Assembly: GCF_025822245.1 (NCBI RefSeq)
Contig: NZ_JACKTL010000017.1
Span: forward strand, 186,001-250,000
Direction of reading: 5' to 3'
DNA length: 64,000 bases
Source of the DNA: Mycolicibacterium hodleri
Lineage (GTDB): Bacteria; Actinomycetota; Actinomycetes; Mycobacteriales; Mycobacteriaceae
In this document: positions 1 through 9,262 of the stretch, one piece after another
Layout: each line of letters starts with the position of its first letter
Position numbering within the stretch: position 1 is the first letter of the stretch
Program-made: the position numbers and the translations under genes
Notes under the pieces: generated by a model
Told to the model about the DNA's origin: nothing
Seen by the model: the letters and a program-made list of their open reading frames with translations, nothing else
Database searches by the model: none

Positions 1-691
1 GCACGCCGGTCATGCCGACGACCTGCCCGGCGAGGACGTCGTTGTTGAGGTCGTCTCCGACGACGTACATCTCCTCCGGTTCGACACCGAGCCTGCCGGC
101 CGCGGCGAGGAAGCCCTCCGGCGCGGGCTTGCCGACGGCGGTGGCCTTGCGCCCCGACGTCTGCTCCATGCCGATGAGGTACATCCCGGTGTCGACGCGC
201 AACCCCTCGGTGGTGTTCCACGCCGTGCTGCGGTGCATCGCCACGACGGGAACGCCCTTGGCCATCCAGTCGTAGACCCGACTCAGCGTGACGTGGTCGT
301 ACTCCGACCCCGCGCCACCGAGCAGGACCACGTCCGGGGTGTCGCCGTCGGACCCGGACACCTGGTGTGGGTAGGCGACGTCCACGCCGTGCATGTCCTC
401 GGCGATCTGGCCGCTGTTGACCAGGAAGCACCTCGCCCCCGGATAGCGGTCCCGGACGTAGTTGGCGGTCAGCACGGCCGCGGTGATCACCTCGTCGGCG
501 CTGACCTCCATCCCGGCGTCGGACAGCAGTGTGGCGATCTGCGCGCGGGTCTTGGTGGTGGTGTTGGTGAGGTAGGTCCGGGCGATCTGGTGGTCGGCGA
601 GCACGCGCAGCGTGTCCGCCGCACCGGCGATGGGCTCCCAGGACGTCACCAGAACGCCGTCGATGTCGAAGAGCACTCCACCGATAGCCAT
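1..691 (-). CDS. HAD-IIA family sugar/nucleotide phosphatase-like hydrolase (3' end outside window)
   Basis: The reading frame begins MAIGGVLFDIDGVLV, a HAD motif I in which the first Asp (nucleophile) and DxDG are intact. Residues near the other end read VVGDDLNNDVLAG, the motif IV acid pair. Between them are TYLTNTTTKTR (motif II Thr/Asn) and GRKATAVGKPAPEGF (motif III Lys), with a cap domain in the middle, as in HAD subclass IIA (NagD/LHPP-like) phosphatases. These are cytosolic Mg2+-dependent phosphatases of small phosphoesters; the substrate cannot be read from sequence. The start is supported by a TAACCT box ending 7 nt upstream of ATG, a typical leaderless mycobacterial promoter. About 230 residues are visible and the C-terminus is cut off by the window edge. 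Confidence 0.85.
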   Translation of the reverse strand, partial: MAIGGVLFDIDGVLVTSWEPIAGAADTLRVLADHQIARTYLTNTTTKTRAQIATLLSDAGMEVSADEVITAAVLTANYVRDRYPGARCFLVNSGQIAEDMHGVDVAYPHQVSGSDGDTPDVVLLGGAGSEYDHVTLSRVYDWMAKGVPVVAMHRSTAWNTTEGLRVDTGMYLIGMEQTSGRKATAVGKPAPEGFLAAAGRLGVEPEEMYVVGDDLNNDVLAGQVVGMTGV

Positions 692-698
692 GGTGCCG

Positions 699-704
699 AG
701 GTTA
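699..704 (-). promoter_or_regulatory. leaderless -10 box of the HAD gene
   Basis: Read on the minus strand, TAACCT is followed by 7 nt and then the ATG of the HAD hydrolase, matching the TANNNT-6/7-start pattern of leaderless mycobacterial transcripts. It overlaps the stop codon of the upstream PH-domain gene. Confidence 0.55.
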
Positions 705-2204
705 AACGGCAAACGTGTCAGCGCAACTCGGGCCCCGTCCATGGTGAGCCCAGTCATTCTCGACGAGCCATGGTGACGCCGACGCCGCCACCGACCACGC
801 CAGCTCGGCGGGAACGTCGAGCACCCGGTAGCCCTTCACCCCCGCGGCGGTCGCCGCCACCAACGTTGCCACGCCCGCGCGCCGCTGAAAGAACGTCTGA
901 CGCACGGTCCAGCCGATGATGCCGTCGGCCGCGATGCAGTCGCGGCGTCGCTCGAGGCTGCCGGCCCGCGCGACCAGCCAGCCGTCGCCGCTGCGGTGCC
1001 CCAGCGCTCGCGCACGATCGGCGGCCAGCAGCGCGGCCACCGCCGTCGCGACCACCCACCCCAACCACGCCACCGGTGGAATCGCGACGACGAACGTGGC
1101 CCCGGCCAGTGCGACGCCCAGCACCAGCGGAAGTGCCAGGGCCCGCGTCCAGCGTCTGCGAGTCGCCGTCGGGCCGTGGCCGTGCAGCTCACCGCCGACG
1201 ACGTCGGGACGCCCGATCAGCTCGGTGAGCACGCCCCGGACCGTGTCCGCCGGACACGGCGGCAGCAGCAGTGACGCCTCGCCCGATCCGTTGACGCCGG
1301 TCATCACCGCGTCCAGCCGAGCGCCGCCGAACACCCGCACGAGCAGGGGTTGGCGAATCGTGCCGCCGCGCAGCCTGCGCATGTCGAAGGTGCTCTCGCG
1401 CGCTCGCAGCAATCCGTGCTCCAGGTGCAGGACGCCCGCCCCGCCGTGGTCGTCACGCCGCGACAACACCAGGTTGCCGAACGTCACCAGCGACCGCGCG
1501 ACGGACAGCACCACCGATCCCAGCAGCACCACCACGACGGCGACCGCCACGGTGACGACCACGCCGAACCGCTCCGCGGCGTCGACCCCTTGGCGAGCCA
1601 GTGTCGAATCCTGAAGCGCCACAGCCGCGCCCGTCTGATACACCAGACCGACGCCGGCGACGATCATCGCGAGGCCGGTGAAGCTCAGTGGGCTGTAGCG
1701 CAGCCACGACGGCTGCCACCGGGCGATCACCCGGTCGCGTGGCTCCCCGGACTCGACGGCCAGCGAGTCGGCCAGCAGGATCGCCCGCAACCCTGGCACG
1801 TCGCTCGACCTAATCGCGTCGAGGGTGAACTCCGCGTCCCCGGTGACCTCCCGGCCCGTGCTCACCGAGACCACCGTCAACCCGAGCAGTCGGTGCAGCA
1901 GCCGGGCGTCGGTCGACACCGACCGAATCCTATTGCGCGGCAACGACGTCACCGTGCGCTGCAACACGCCCTCCCGGCGCTGGATCTGCTCGTCGTCGAT
2001 GCGGTAGGTGGTGGTGAACCAGCGCGCCAGGCCGAAGACGATCAGCAGCACCAGCACCGCGACCGACCACGTCTGGTTGCCCGTGGCCGACCCGAGCACC
2101 ACCGATCCGATCAACAGGGGTAGTTGTCGCAGCAGCTCGTGCGCGGGGTGGACGAGAAGCATTCGCGGGCTGAGCCTGCGCCACTGAATCTCCGGAGCCG
2201 TCAC
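702..2204 (-). CDS. YdbT-like bacterial PH-domain (DUF304) membrane protein
   Basis: This is a 500-residue membrane protein of the YdbT type. Hydrophobic hairpins alternate with bPH_2 (DUF304) units; the first soluble unit carries TTTYRIDDEQIQRREGVL and PRNRIRSVSTDARLL, typical of the fold, and two further units follow. Biochemical function is unknown for the family; in Bacillus the pair ydbS-ydbT has been linked to resistance to bacteriocin-like compounds. The GTG start overlaps the stop of the upstream PH gene in a GTGA overlap, so the two are almost certainly translationally coupled and may form one membrane complex. A longer frame extends upstream but covers the partner gene and is not used. 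Confidence 0.8.
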   Translation of the reverse strand: MTAPEIQWRRLSPRMLLVHPAHELLRQLPLLIGSVVLGSATGNQTWSVAVLVLLIVFGLARWFTTTYRIDDEQIQRREGVLQRTVTSLPRNRIRSVSTDARLLHRLLGLTVVSVSTGREVTGDAEFTLDAIRSSDVPGLRAILLADSLAVESGEPRDRVIARWQPSWLRYSPLSFTGLAMIVAGVGLVYQTGAAVALQDSTLARQGVDAAERFGVVVTVAVAVVVVLLGSVVLSVARSLVTFGNLVLSRRDDHGGAGVLHLEHGLLRARESTFDMRRLRGGTIRQPLLVRVFGGARLDAVMTGVNGSGEASLLLPPCPADTVRGVLTELIGRPDVVGGELHGHGPTATRRRWTRALALPLVLGVALAGATFVVAIPPVAWLGWVVATAVAALLAADRARALGHRSGDGWLVARAGSLERRRDCIAADGIIGWTVRQTFFQRRAGVATLVAATAAGVKGYRVLDVPAELAWSVAASASPWLVENDWAHHGRGPSCADTFAV

Positions 2205-2701
2205 GTGGCGTCCCGGTCCCCGATCGCGGCGACGTCGGTCAACTGCGCGACGATCCGGTCGGCGACGTCGGAGTCCAGCGCGACGATGCGCACCGCCCCC
2301 GCCGACGACGCGGTCGTCACGGTGACGTTGGCCAGTCCGAAGATTCGGTCGAGGGGGCCGCGGTGGACGTCGACGGTCTGCACCCGGGAGATCGGCGCGA
2401 TGCGGCGCTCCTGCACCAGCCAGCCGGTCCTGGTGAAGACCGCGGGCGTCGGCACGTCCACGGAGACGTCCCACCGGTGCACGCGGTAGCGCCACAGCGG
2501 GGCCACCACCACGAACGTCACCACGCCGACCACGGTGACGGCGGCCGCGACGGTGTGCGTCCAGCCCGGGCTCCGCCGGTCGAGGACGAACCACACCACC
2601 TGCGCCACCGCGAGCACCGCCCACGGGATGGCCGCCGCGAGCGCCCACACCAGTGGCGCCCTTCGGCTCGGCGGGTTGGCGGGGTCGGCGAGTGTCACCA
2701 T
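2201..2701 (-). CDS. YdbS-like PH-domain (DUF304) membrane protein
   Basis: 166 residues. Two membrane helices lie near residues 15-60 (LVWALAAAIPWAVLAVAQVV, then VVGVVTFVVVAPLWRYR), followed by one bPH_2 domain containing RYRVHRWDVSVDVPTPAVF and ERRIAPISRVQTVDV. This is the short partner in the YdbS/YdbT pair. The ATG is preceded by AAGGGTG. It is divergent from the SDR gene with only 39 bp between starts, so the two promoters must overlap or abut. Confidence 0.8.
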   Translation of the reverse strand: MVTLADPANPPSRRAPLVWALAAAIPWAVLAVAQVVWFVLDRRSPGWTHTVAAAVTVVGVVTFVVVAPLWRYRVHRWDVSVDVPTPAVFTRTGWLVQERRIAPISRVQTVDVHRGPLDRIFGLANVTVTTASSAGAVRIVALDSDVADRIVAQLTDVAAIGDRDAT

Positions 2702-2727
2702 CACCCTTGAGTATCGCCGCCGCCCAG

Positions 2728-2740
2728 TATGGTCGTGCCC
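2728..2740 (+). promoter_or_regulatory. leaderless promoter of the SDR gene
   Basis: TATGGT followed by 7 nt and then ATG at 2741. This selects the second ATG over the one at 2729, which would lie inside the -10 box. Confidence 0.55.
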
Positions 2741-3664
2741 ATGAGCCCCAACAGCACGTGGACGGCCGCCGACGTACCCGATCAGAGCGGCCGCGTCGCC
2801 GTCGTCACCGGCTCCAACACGGGGCTGGGCTATGAGACGGCGCTGGTCCTGGCGACCCGCGGCGCGCACGTCGTGATGGCGGTCCGCGACGTCGAGAAGG
2901 GCAAGGCCGCGGCGGCCCGACTGCACGGTCGGGTGCCGCGGGCCGACGTCACCGTGCAGCCGCTCGACGTGGGCTCGCTGACCTCGGTGCGAACGGCGGC
3001 CGACGAGCTCAAGAGCGCCTACCCGCGCATCGACCTGCTGATCAACAACGCCGGGGTGATGTACCCGCCGAAGCAGGTGACCGCCGACGGTTTCGAGCTT
3101 CAGTTCGGCACCAACCACCTCGGGCCGTTCGCCCTGACCGGCCTGCTGCTGGAGAACCTGCTCCCCGTCGAGGGGTCCCGCGTGGTGGCGGTCGCGAGCA
3201 TCGCGCACACCATCCAGGCCGCCATCCACTTCGACGATCTGCAGTGGGAGCGCAAGTACAACCGCGTTGCCGCCTACGGTCAGTCGAAGCTGGCGAATCT
3301 GATGTTCACCTACGAACTCAACCGCAGGCTGGCGGCGCGCGACGAGCACACCATCGCCGTGGCGGCGCACCCCGGCATCTCCAACACCGAACTGATGCGG
3401 CACGTCCCAGGTTCCAGGCTGCCCGGCTTCAGTGCGCTGGCCGGTCTGGTCACCAACAGCGCGGAGGTCGGCGCGCTCGCCACGCTGCGGGCGGCCACCG
3501 ACCCCGGCGTGCGGGGCGCCGAGTACTACGGGCCCGACGGCATCCGCGAACTGCGCGGCCATCCGAAGCGCGTCGAGTCGAGCAAGCAGTCCCACGACCA
3601 GGACGTCCAGGGTCGCCTGTGGACGGTGTCCGAGCAGCTCACCGGCGTCACGTATCCCGTATGA
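2741..3664 (+). CDS. short-chain dehydrogenase/reductase (Rv0439c-like)
   Basis: 307-residue SDR of the retinol-dehydrogenase/WWOX-like group. It has the cofactor loop TGSNTGLG, then NNAG in LLINNAGVMYP, and the catalytic YGQSK (YxxxK). An Arg in VVMAVRD after beta-2 favours NADP(H). Substrate unknown. The position beside moeA matches Rv0439c-Rv0438c of M. tuberculosis, but groEL2, which neighbours it there, is replaced here by PH-domain genes. Its stop overlaps the moeA start (ATGA), so the SDR heads an operon running through moeA and probably psd-pssA. Confidence 0.87.
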   Translation: MSPNSTWTAADVPDQSGRVAVVTGSNTGLGYETALVLATRGAHVVMAVRDVEKGKAAAARLHGRVPRADVTVQPLDVGSLTSVRTAADELKSAYPRIDLLINNAGVMYPPKQVTADGFELQFGTNHLGPFALTGLLLENLLPVEGSRVVAVASIAHTIQAAIHFDDLQWERKYNRVAAYGQSKLANLMFTYELNRRLAARDEHTIAVAAHPGISNTELMRHVPGSRLPGFSALAGLVTNSAEVGALATLRAATDPGVRGAEYYGPDGIRELRGHPKRVESSKQSHDQDVQGRLWTVSEQLTGVTYPV

Positions 3665-4854
3665 GGTCCGTCGACGAGCACCAGCGGGTCGTCGCAGGCC
3701 TGATCACACCGCGCGCCCCGGTCGACGTCGTCATCGGTGACGCGCTCGGCCTCGTCCTGGCCGCGGACGTCGTGGCGCCGCTCGCGCTTCCTGGTTTCGA
3801 CAACTCGGCGATGGACGGCTACGCCGTCGTCGCCGAGGACGTCGCCGAGGCCACCGCGGACCGACCGGTGAAATTGGTTGTCGCCGAGGACATTCCGGCC
3901 GGCCGCACCGACTCGTTGACGCTGCAACCCGGCACCGCGCACCGCATCATGACGGGTGCACCGCTGCCCGCGGGGGCGACGGCGGTCGTCCCGGTCGAGG
4001 CCACCGACGGCTCCACGGAGACCGTGTCGATCCGCGCCAGCGTGCGGCCGGGCCAGCACGTCCGGCACGCGGGCGAGGACGTCACCCCGGGCACGACGGT
4101 GCTGCACGCCGGCCAGGTGCTCAGCCCGGCCGCCCTCGGGCTCGCCGCCGCACTCGGGTTGGGCTCGCTGAGAGTCGTTCCGCGCCAACGCGTCCTGGTG
4201 ATGTCGACGGGTTCGGAGCTGGTGGCTCCCGGCACCCCGCTTCGGCCCGGCCAGATCTACGAGTCCAATGCCGTCATGCTCGCGGCCGCGGTCCGCGACG
4301 CCGGAGCCGACGTGGTGACGTCGTCGATGTCCGAGGACGACGTCGAGGCGTTCCGCGCCGAACTACGGAAGCACGCGCGCGACGCCGATCTGGTGATCAC
4401 CACCGGCGGTGTCAGCGCGGGGGCCTACGAGGTGGTCAAGGATTCCCTGGCCGACGAGGTCGAGTTCGTGAAGGTCGCGATGCAACCGGGCATGCCGCAG
4501 GGCTCGGGCGTCGTCTGGGGCACGCCGATCGTCACGCTGCCCGGCAACCCCGTCAGCGCCCTGGTGTCGTTCGAGGTCTTCATCCGCGCGCCGTTGCGCG
4601 CGGCGATGGGGTTGCCCCATCCGCACCGGCCGCACCTCTCGGTGACTCTGACCGAGGCGCTGACGTCGCCGCCGGGACGACGGCAGTTCCGCAGGGGCGT
4701 GCTCGGGGCCGGCGGCGAAGAAGTCACCACCTACGGACCACCCGCGTCTCATCATCTGCGCTGGCTGGCCTCGGCGGACTGCCTGCTGGAGATCGGCGAG
4801 GACGTCGCCGAACTGCCCGCCGGATCACCGGTGCAGGTATGGGACCTGACCTGA
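3661..4854 (+). CDS. moeA: molybdopterin molybdenumtransferase MoeA
   Basis: 397 residues, the usual MoeA length. MoeA inserts molybdate into adenylylated molybdopterin to give molybdenum cofactor. Visible signatures are the N-terminal FDNSAMDGYA, the MPT-binding TTGGVSAG within the MoCF_biosynth domain, and LPGNPVSALVSF before the C-terminal beta-barrel domain IV. The ATG overlaps the SDR stop by 4 bp. By position it corresponds to moeA2 (Rv0438c). A 20-bp gap with its own -10-like TAGAAT separates it from psd. Confidence 0.93.
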   Translation: MRSVDEHQRVVAGLITPRAPVDVVIGDALGLVLAADVVAPLALPGFDNSAMDGYAVVAEDVAEATADRPVKLVVAEDIPAGRTDSLTLQPGTAHRIMTGAPLPAGATAVVPVEATDGSTETVSIRASVRPGQHVRHAGEDVTPGTTVLHAGQVLSPAALGLAAALGLGSLRVVPRQRVLVMSTGSELVAPGTPLRPGQIYESNAVMLAAAVRDAGADVVTSSMSEDDVEAFRAELRKHARDADLVITTGGVSAGAYEVVKDSLADEVEFVKVAMQPGMPQGSGVVWGTPIVTLPGNPVSALVSFEVFIRAPLRAAMGLPHPHRPHLSVTLTEALTSPPGRRQFRRGVLGAGGEEVTTYGPPASHHLRWLASADCLLEIGEDVAELPAGSPVQVWDLT

Positions 4855-4874
4855 CCCCGTAGAATCGCAAGCCC

Positions 4875-5588
4875 ATGGCCAGACCCGCGCGACCCGCCGA
4901 TGCCGCCAACGAGTCCGAGATCTCCCGTTTCGTTGAGCTGGTCAGATCCACCGTCCCCCCGATTCACACCGCCGGCCTGCCGTTCATCGCAGGCGGGTTG
5001 GGAGTGGCCGCCGCCGGTCTCAAGCACCGGTGGCTCCGCAACGCGGGCCTGACCACCGCGGGCGCGTGTGCGCTGTTCTTCCGGCACCCGCCGCGCGTGC
5101 CGCCCACGCGGCCGGGCGTGGTCGTCGCCCCCGCCGACGGGCTGGTCACCCTGATCGAGGGGGTCCGTCCGCCCGCCGAGCTCGGCATGCCCGACGTGCC
5201 GATGACCAGGATCAGCATCTTCCTGTCGATCTTCGACGCCCACGTGCAGCGGGCGCCTGTCGCGGGTGAGGTGGTCACCGTCAAGTACCGGCCCGGTCAG
5301 TTCCAGTCGGCGGACAAGGACACCGCGAGCGAGGTCAACGAGTGCAACGCGGTGTGGTTCCGCACCGCCGAGGGCGTCGACGTGGCCGCCGTCCAGATCG
5401 CCGGCCTCATCGCGCGTCGCATCGTCTGCTCGGTCCACCCGCGGGACAAGGTGGCCCTCGGTGAGACCTACGGTCTGATCCGCTTCGGCTCGCGCTTGGA
5501 CACCTACGTCCCCGAGGGCTCCCGGCTGATGGTCGAGTTGGGCCAACGGGCCATCGGCGGCGAAACGGTCCTCGCGGAGCTGGTGTGA
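4875..5588 (+). CDS. psd: phosphatidylserine decarboxylase proenzyme
   Basis: 237 residues, matching short actinobacterial PSDs. It converts phosphatidylserine to phosphatidylethanolamine at the membrane. The self-cleavage site is RFGS with Ser about residue 206: cleavage between Gly and Ser would give a pyruvoyl alpha chain of about 32 residues and a beta chain with one or two N-terminal membrane segments. [17 protein letters not shown] is the conserved catalytic-core strand with the His. TAGAAT ends 9 nt upstream of the ATG and may give a very short leader. The next gene, pssA, makes its substrate and overlaps it by 4 bp. Confidence 0.93.
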   Translation: MARPARPADAANESEISRFVELVRSTVPPIHTAGLPFIAGGLGVAAAGLKHRWLRNAGLTTAGACALFFRHPPRVPPTRPGVVVAPADGLVTLIEGVRPPAELGMPDVPMTRISIFLSIFDAHVQRAPVAGEVVTVKYRPGQFQSADKDTASEVNECNAVWFRTAEGVDVAAVQIAGLIARRIVCSVHPRDKVALGETYGLIRFGSRLDTYVPEGSRLMVELGQRAIGGETVLAELV

Positions 5589-6442
5589 GCCGTCCCAAGG
5601 GCCAGCCCGCCCGCGGTCTCCGCATCCTGCCCAGCGCGACGACGGTTCTGGCGATCTGCGCGGGGCTGACGTCCATCAAGTTCGCCCTCGACGAGAAGCC
5701 GTGGATCTCGCTGGCCCTGATCGGGGCCGCAGCCATCCTCGACGGCATCGACGGCGGCATCGCCCGTGCGCTGAACGCCCAGTCGCGAATGGGCGCGGAG
5801 ATCGACTCCCTGGCCGACGCGGTGAACTTCGGCGTGGCACCGGCGTTGGTCGTGTACCTGACGCTGCTGCCGAACTCCCAGCTCGGCTGGATCTTCGTGC
5901 TGCTGTACGCCGTCTGCGTGGTGTTGCGGCTGGCCCGCTTCAACGCGCTGCTGGACGACGACACCCGCCCCGCGTACACCCGCGAGTTCTTCACGGGCAT
6001 GCCCGCGCCGTGCGGCGCGGTCGGGGCGATCGGTCCGTTGGTTGCATACATGCAGTTCGGCCACGGGTGGTGGACGTCGCACTGGTTCGTCTGCGCCTGG
6101 TTGGCCGCGAACGCGGCACTGCTGGTCAGCAGGGTCCCGACGCTGGCGTTGAAGGCCATCTCGGTGCCCGAGAACGCCGCGCCGATCCTGCTGATCCTGG
6201 TGGCTGCCGGCGCCGCCGGGCTGCTGCTGTTTCCGTACGTGCTGGTGTTGCTGATCATCGTCGGGTACGTGTGCCTCATGCCGTTCACCATCCGCAGCCA
6301 GCGCTGGGTGGCCGCCCGCCCCGAAGCCTGGGACGCCAAGCCACAGCAGCGCAGGGCGGTTCGCCGCGCGGCGCGGCGGGCAGCGCCGGATCGGCGCTCG
6401 GTGGCTCGCCTCGGGCTGCGCAAGCCCGGCTCGCGGGGTTAG
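5585..6442 (+). CDS. pssA: CDP-diacylglycerol--serine O-phosphatidyltransferase
   Basis: 285-residue integral membrane enzyme that makes phosphatidylserine from CDP-diacylglycerol and serine. The full CDP-alcohol phosphotransferase motif is present as D-x2-DG-x2-AR-x8-G-x3-D-x3-D, starting at [11 protein letters not shown]. Several hydrophobic helices follow, and the tail after the last helix is unusually Arg/Ala rich. The GTG start overlaps the psd stop (GTGA), giving the substrate-product order psd-pssA seen in M. tuberculosis (Rv0437c-Rv0436c). Confidence 0.93.
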   Translation: MSRPKGQPARGLRILPSATTVLAICAGLTSIKFALDEKPWISLALIGAAAILDGIDGGIARALNAQSRMGAEIDSLADAVNFGVAPALVVYLTLLPNSQLGWIFVLLYAVCVVLRLARFNALLDDDTRPAYTREFFTGMPAPCGAVGAIGPLVAYMQFGHGWWTSHWFVCAWLAANAALLVSRVPTLALKAISVPENAAPILLILVAAGAAGLLLFPYVLVLLIIVGYVCLMPFTIRSQRWVAARPEAWDAKPQQRRAVRRAARRAAPDRRSVARLGLRKPGSRG

Positions 6443-6445
6443 CCG

Positions 6446-8671
6446 GTGACCGATCTCGTGACCGACGCATTCGACGAGCCACGGGGTCGCCTTTCCCTGA
6501 CGGCCCGACTGAACACCTCGGCGACCGACTCGCGCCGCGGTGTCGTCCGGTTGCATCCCGAGGCGCTCGCCGCGCTGGGCATCCGGGAGTGGGACGCGGT
6601 GTCGTTGACCGGCGCGCGCACCACCTCGGCCGTGGTGGGCGTGACCGGGCCCGACATCCCGGCGGGCACCGCCCTCCTCGACGACGTCACGCTGTCCAAC
6701 GCCGGGCTGCGCGAGAACAGCATCGTGCTGGTCGCCCCTGCGACGGTCTACGGTGCGCGGTCGGTGACCGTGAGCGGATCCAAGCTGGCCACCCAGTCCA
6801 TCTCGTCGGCCACCCTGCGGCTGGCGTTGCTCGGCAAGGTGATGACGGTCGGCGACACGGTCTCGCTGCTGCCGCGCGACCTCGGCCCCGGCACGTCGAC
6901 GTCGCAGGCGTCGTCGGCCCTGACGTCCTCGGTCGGCATCACCTGGACCTCGGAGCTGCTGACGGTGACGGGCGTCGACCCCGCCGGCCCGGTCAGCGTG
7001 CAGCCGAACTCGGTGGTGGCCTGGGGTGACGGCACCACGCTGACGACCGACTCCCCCACGGGCGCGCACACCGTCGCCGAAGCCACCCGCGAGCCGACGG
7101 CCGCTCCCCCGGTGTCGGTCGACGATCTCCGGGGCGCGCACACGCAGGCCGGCCGGCTCGCGGAGTGGTTGAAGCTTTCCCTCGACCAACCGGAACTGCT
7201 CCAAAGCCTGGGCGCAAAGCCTCATCTCGGGGTCCTCGTCTCCGGTCCCGCCGGCGTGGGCAAGAGCACCCTGGTGCGTGCGGTCTGCGCCGGACGCCGC
7301 CTCGTCGAACTCGACGGCCCCGAGGTTGGGGCGTTGCGCGCCGAGGACCGGCTGTCGCGGGTGTCGTCGGCGGTGGCCACCCTTCGCGACGGGGGCGGCG
7401 TCCTGCTCGTCACCGACGTCGACGCCCTGCTACCCGGCTCGGCGGACCGGCCGCCCGAGCCCGTCGCGACCCTGATCCTGACCGAGCTGCGGGCCGCGGT
7501 GGCCACGCCGGGGGTGGCGTTCGTCGCGACGTCGGCGGTGCCGGACGCCGTGGACGCCAGGTTGCGGGCACCCGACCTGTGCGACCGCGAGCTGGGGCTG
7601 AGCCTGCCCGACGGGGCGACGCGCAAGGCGCTTCTCGACGTGCTCCTGCGCGGCGTACCGGCCAAGGATCTCGCGCTCGACGAGATCGGCGAGCGCACAC
7701 CGGGTTTCGTCGTCGTCGACCTCGCCGCGGTGGTACGCGAGGCCGCACTGCGGGCGGCCGCCCGCGCCAGTTCCGACGGCCAGACACCGGCGCTGACGCA
7801 GGACGACCTGACCGGCGCACTGTCGGTGATCCGGCCGCTGTCGCGGTCGGCCACCGAGGAGGTCGCGGTCGGCTCGGTCACCCTCGAGGACGTCGGCGAC
7901 ATGGTCGAGACCAAGCAGGCCCTCACCGAGGCGGTGCTCTGGCCGCTGCAGCACCCCGACACCTTCGAACGTCTCGGCGTCGAACCGCCGCGCGGCGTCC
8001 TGCTCTACGGGCCGCCGGGATGCGGCAAGACGTTCGTCGTCCGGGCGCTGGCCAGCAGCGGCCGACTGTCGGTACACGCGGTCAAGGGCGCCGAGCTGAT
8101 GGACAAGTGGGTTGGGTCCTCGGAGAAGGCGGTCCGTGAATTGTTCCGGCGCGCACGGGATTCCGCACCGTCGCTGGTGTTCCTCGACGAAATCGACGCC
8201 TTGGCGCCGCGGCGCGGGCAGAGCTTCGACTCCGGCGTCACCGACCGCGTGGTGGCCGCCCTGCTCACCGAGCTCGACGGCATCAATCCGCTGCGCGAGG
8301 TCGTCGTCCTCGGGGCGACCAACCGACCCGACCTGATCGACCCCGCCCTGTTGCGGCCGGGCCGGCTGGAGAAGTCGGTGTTCGTCGAACCGCCGAACGC
8401 CGACGCGCGGCGGGACATCCTGCGCACCGCCGGCAAGAACATTCCGTTGAGCGCCGACGTGAACCTCGACCAACTCGCCGACACCCTCGACGGTTACAGT
8501 GCCGCCGATTGCGTTGCGCTGCTTCGGGAGTCGGCACTGACCGCGATGCGGCGGTCGATCGACGCGGCGGACGTCACGGCCGACGACGTCGCGAAGGCCA
8601 GGGCCACCGTGCGGCCGTCGCTGGATCCCGCCCAGGTCGACGCGCTACGCGCGTTCGCGGCGAACCGCTGA
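6446..8671 (+). CDS. Cdc48-like double AAA+ ATPase (Rv0435c-like)
   Basis: 741 residues: an N-terminal double-psi-barrel-like domain (about 1-190) and two AAA modules. The first has Walker A GPAGVGKST at about 266-274, but its Walker B reads LLVTDVDA, lacking the catalytic Glu. The second has GPPGCGKTF near 523, a canonical VFLDEIDA, the pore segment MDKWVGSSEKA and the sensor-1 Asn in ATNRPDL. By family it should be a hexameric protein-remodelling ATPase; the substrates of the mycobacterial protein are unknown. The GTG lies 3 bp after pssA, so it is co-transcribed with phospholipid synthesis genes, as in M. tuberculosis. Confidence 0.88.
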   Translation: MTDLVTDAFDEPRGRLSLTARLNTSATDSRRGVVRLHPEALAALGIREWDAVSLTGARTTSAVVGVTGPDIPAGTALLDDVTLSNAGLRENSIVLVAPATVYGARSVTVSGSKLATQSISSATLRLALLGKVMTVGDTVSLLPRDLGPGTSTSQASSALTSSVGITWTSELLTVTGVDPAGPVSVQPNSVVAWGDGTTLTTDSPTGAHTVAEATREPTAAPPVSVDDLRGAHTQAGRLAEWLKLSLDQPELLQSLGAKPHLGVLVSGPAGVGKSTLVRAVCAGRRLVELDGPEVGALRAEDRLSRVSSAVATLRDGGGVLLVTDVDALLPGSADRPPEPVATLILTELRAAVATPGVAFVATSAVPDAVDARLRAPDLCDRELGLSLPDGATRKALLDVLLRGVPAKDLALDEIGERTPGFVVVDLAAVVREAALRAAARASSDGQTPALTQDDLTGALSVIRPLSRSATEEVAVGSVTLEDVGDMVETKQALTEAVLWPLQHPDTFERLGVEPPRGVLLYGPPGCGKTFVVRALASSGRLSVHAVKGAELMDKWVGSSEKAVRELFRRARDSAPSLVFLDEIDALAPRRGQSFDSGVTDRVVAALLTELDGINPLREVVVLGATNRPDLIDPALLRPGRLEKSVFVEPPNADARRDILRTAGKNIPLSADVNLDQLADTLDGYSAADCVALLRESALTAMRRSIDAADVTADDVAKARATVRPSLDPAQVDALRAFAANR

Positions 8672-8673
8672 CC

Positions 8674-9123
8674 TCAGGCCCCTTCGGCGAGCGTCGCCAG
8701 CCCCCTCAGCGAGGACATCAGCGCGTCCTCACCGGTGGCGCGGGCGCGCACCATGCGCTTCTCGTCGCTCAGCCGCGACCAGTCGTAGGTGTGGGTGACG
8801 CGGGTGTGCGCGTCGTCCACGGGCGTCAGCTCCCAGCGCCACAGGTGCCCGGGTGGTGGCGAGCCAGGCTCCGACGGTCGCCAGGCGATGAGCCTGCCCT
8901 CCTCGAACTCCTCGACGTGGTTCTCCCGGACGCCGCCCTGACTGATGGTCATCAGGAACACGTCCCCGACGCCGTGCACGCGTTGCCCCTCGGCCGCCTC
9001 GGCGAGGTTGTCGTTGCCGTCCCACCGCGGCTGCTGGGCCGGGTCGGCGATCAACTCGAAGATCCGGTTCGCTGGCGCGGCGACGTCGAGGGTCGCGCTG
9101 GCCACTTTGTCGTCCTGTCCCAT
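8674..9123 (-). CDS. SRPBCC (START/polyketide-cyclase-like) family protein
   Basis: 149 residues from the ATG used here; an upstream in-frame GTG would add 12. The helix-grip fold is recognisable from ATLDVAAPANRIFELIADP at the N-terminus, PRWDGN, and WRWELTPVDDAHTRVTHTYDW before the long C-terminal helix. Such proteins bind hydrophobic ligands; no enzyme activity can be assigned. It is convergent with the AAA ATPase (stops 2 bp apart) and divergent from the mrp operon. Confidence 0.75.
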   Translation of the reverse strand: MGQDDKVASATLDVAAPANRIFELIADPAQQPRWDGNDNLAEAAEGQRVHGVGDVFLMTISQGGVRENHVEEFEEGRLIAWRPSEPGSPPPGHLWRWELTPVDDAHTRVTHTYDWSRLSDEKRMVRARATGEDALMSSLRGLATLAEGA

Positions 9124-9262
9124 GGCTCCATTGAACCGGGTCACGTCGACCGCCGGCACGGGGTCCGACCTGGCCCCCGTAAACTAGGTGAAGACATAGC
9201 CTTAGACGGCTGACACCCCACTTGGTCAACGCGCTCGACGGCGCGACCAGAACCGGAGTGCC
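9124..9262 (+). promoter_or_regulatory. mrp operon leader and divergent promoter region
   Basis: The 139 bp between the SRPBCC gene and mrpA contain TANNNT candidates, the best being TAAACT at 9180-9185, giving a leader of about 70 nt. Within the leader TGGTC near 9220 can pair with GACCA near 9250, with a GC-rich inner stem, so a folded 5' UTR is possible. GGAG lies 6 nt before the mrpA ATG. Confidence 0.4.

Noticed and set aside
3244..3660. Long N-terminal extension of the moeA frame
   Set aside because: MoeA homology starts at the ATG overlapping the SDR stop; the extension is an Arg-rich shadow of the SDR gene.
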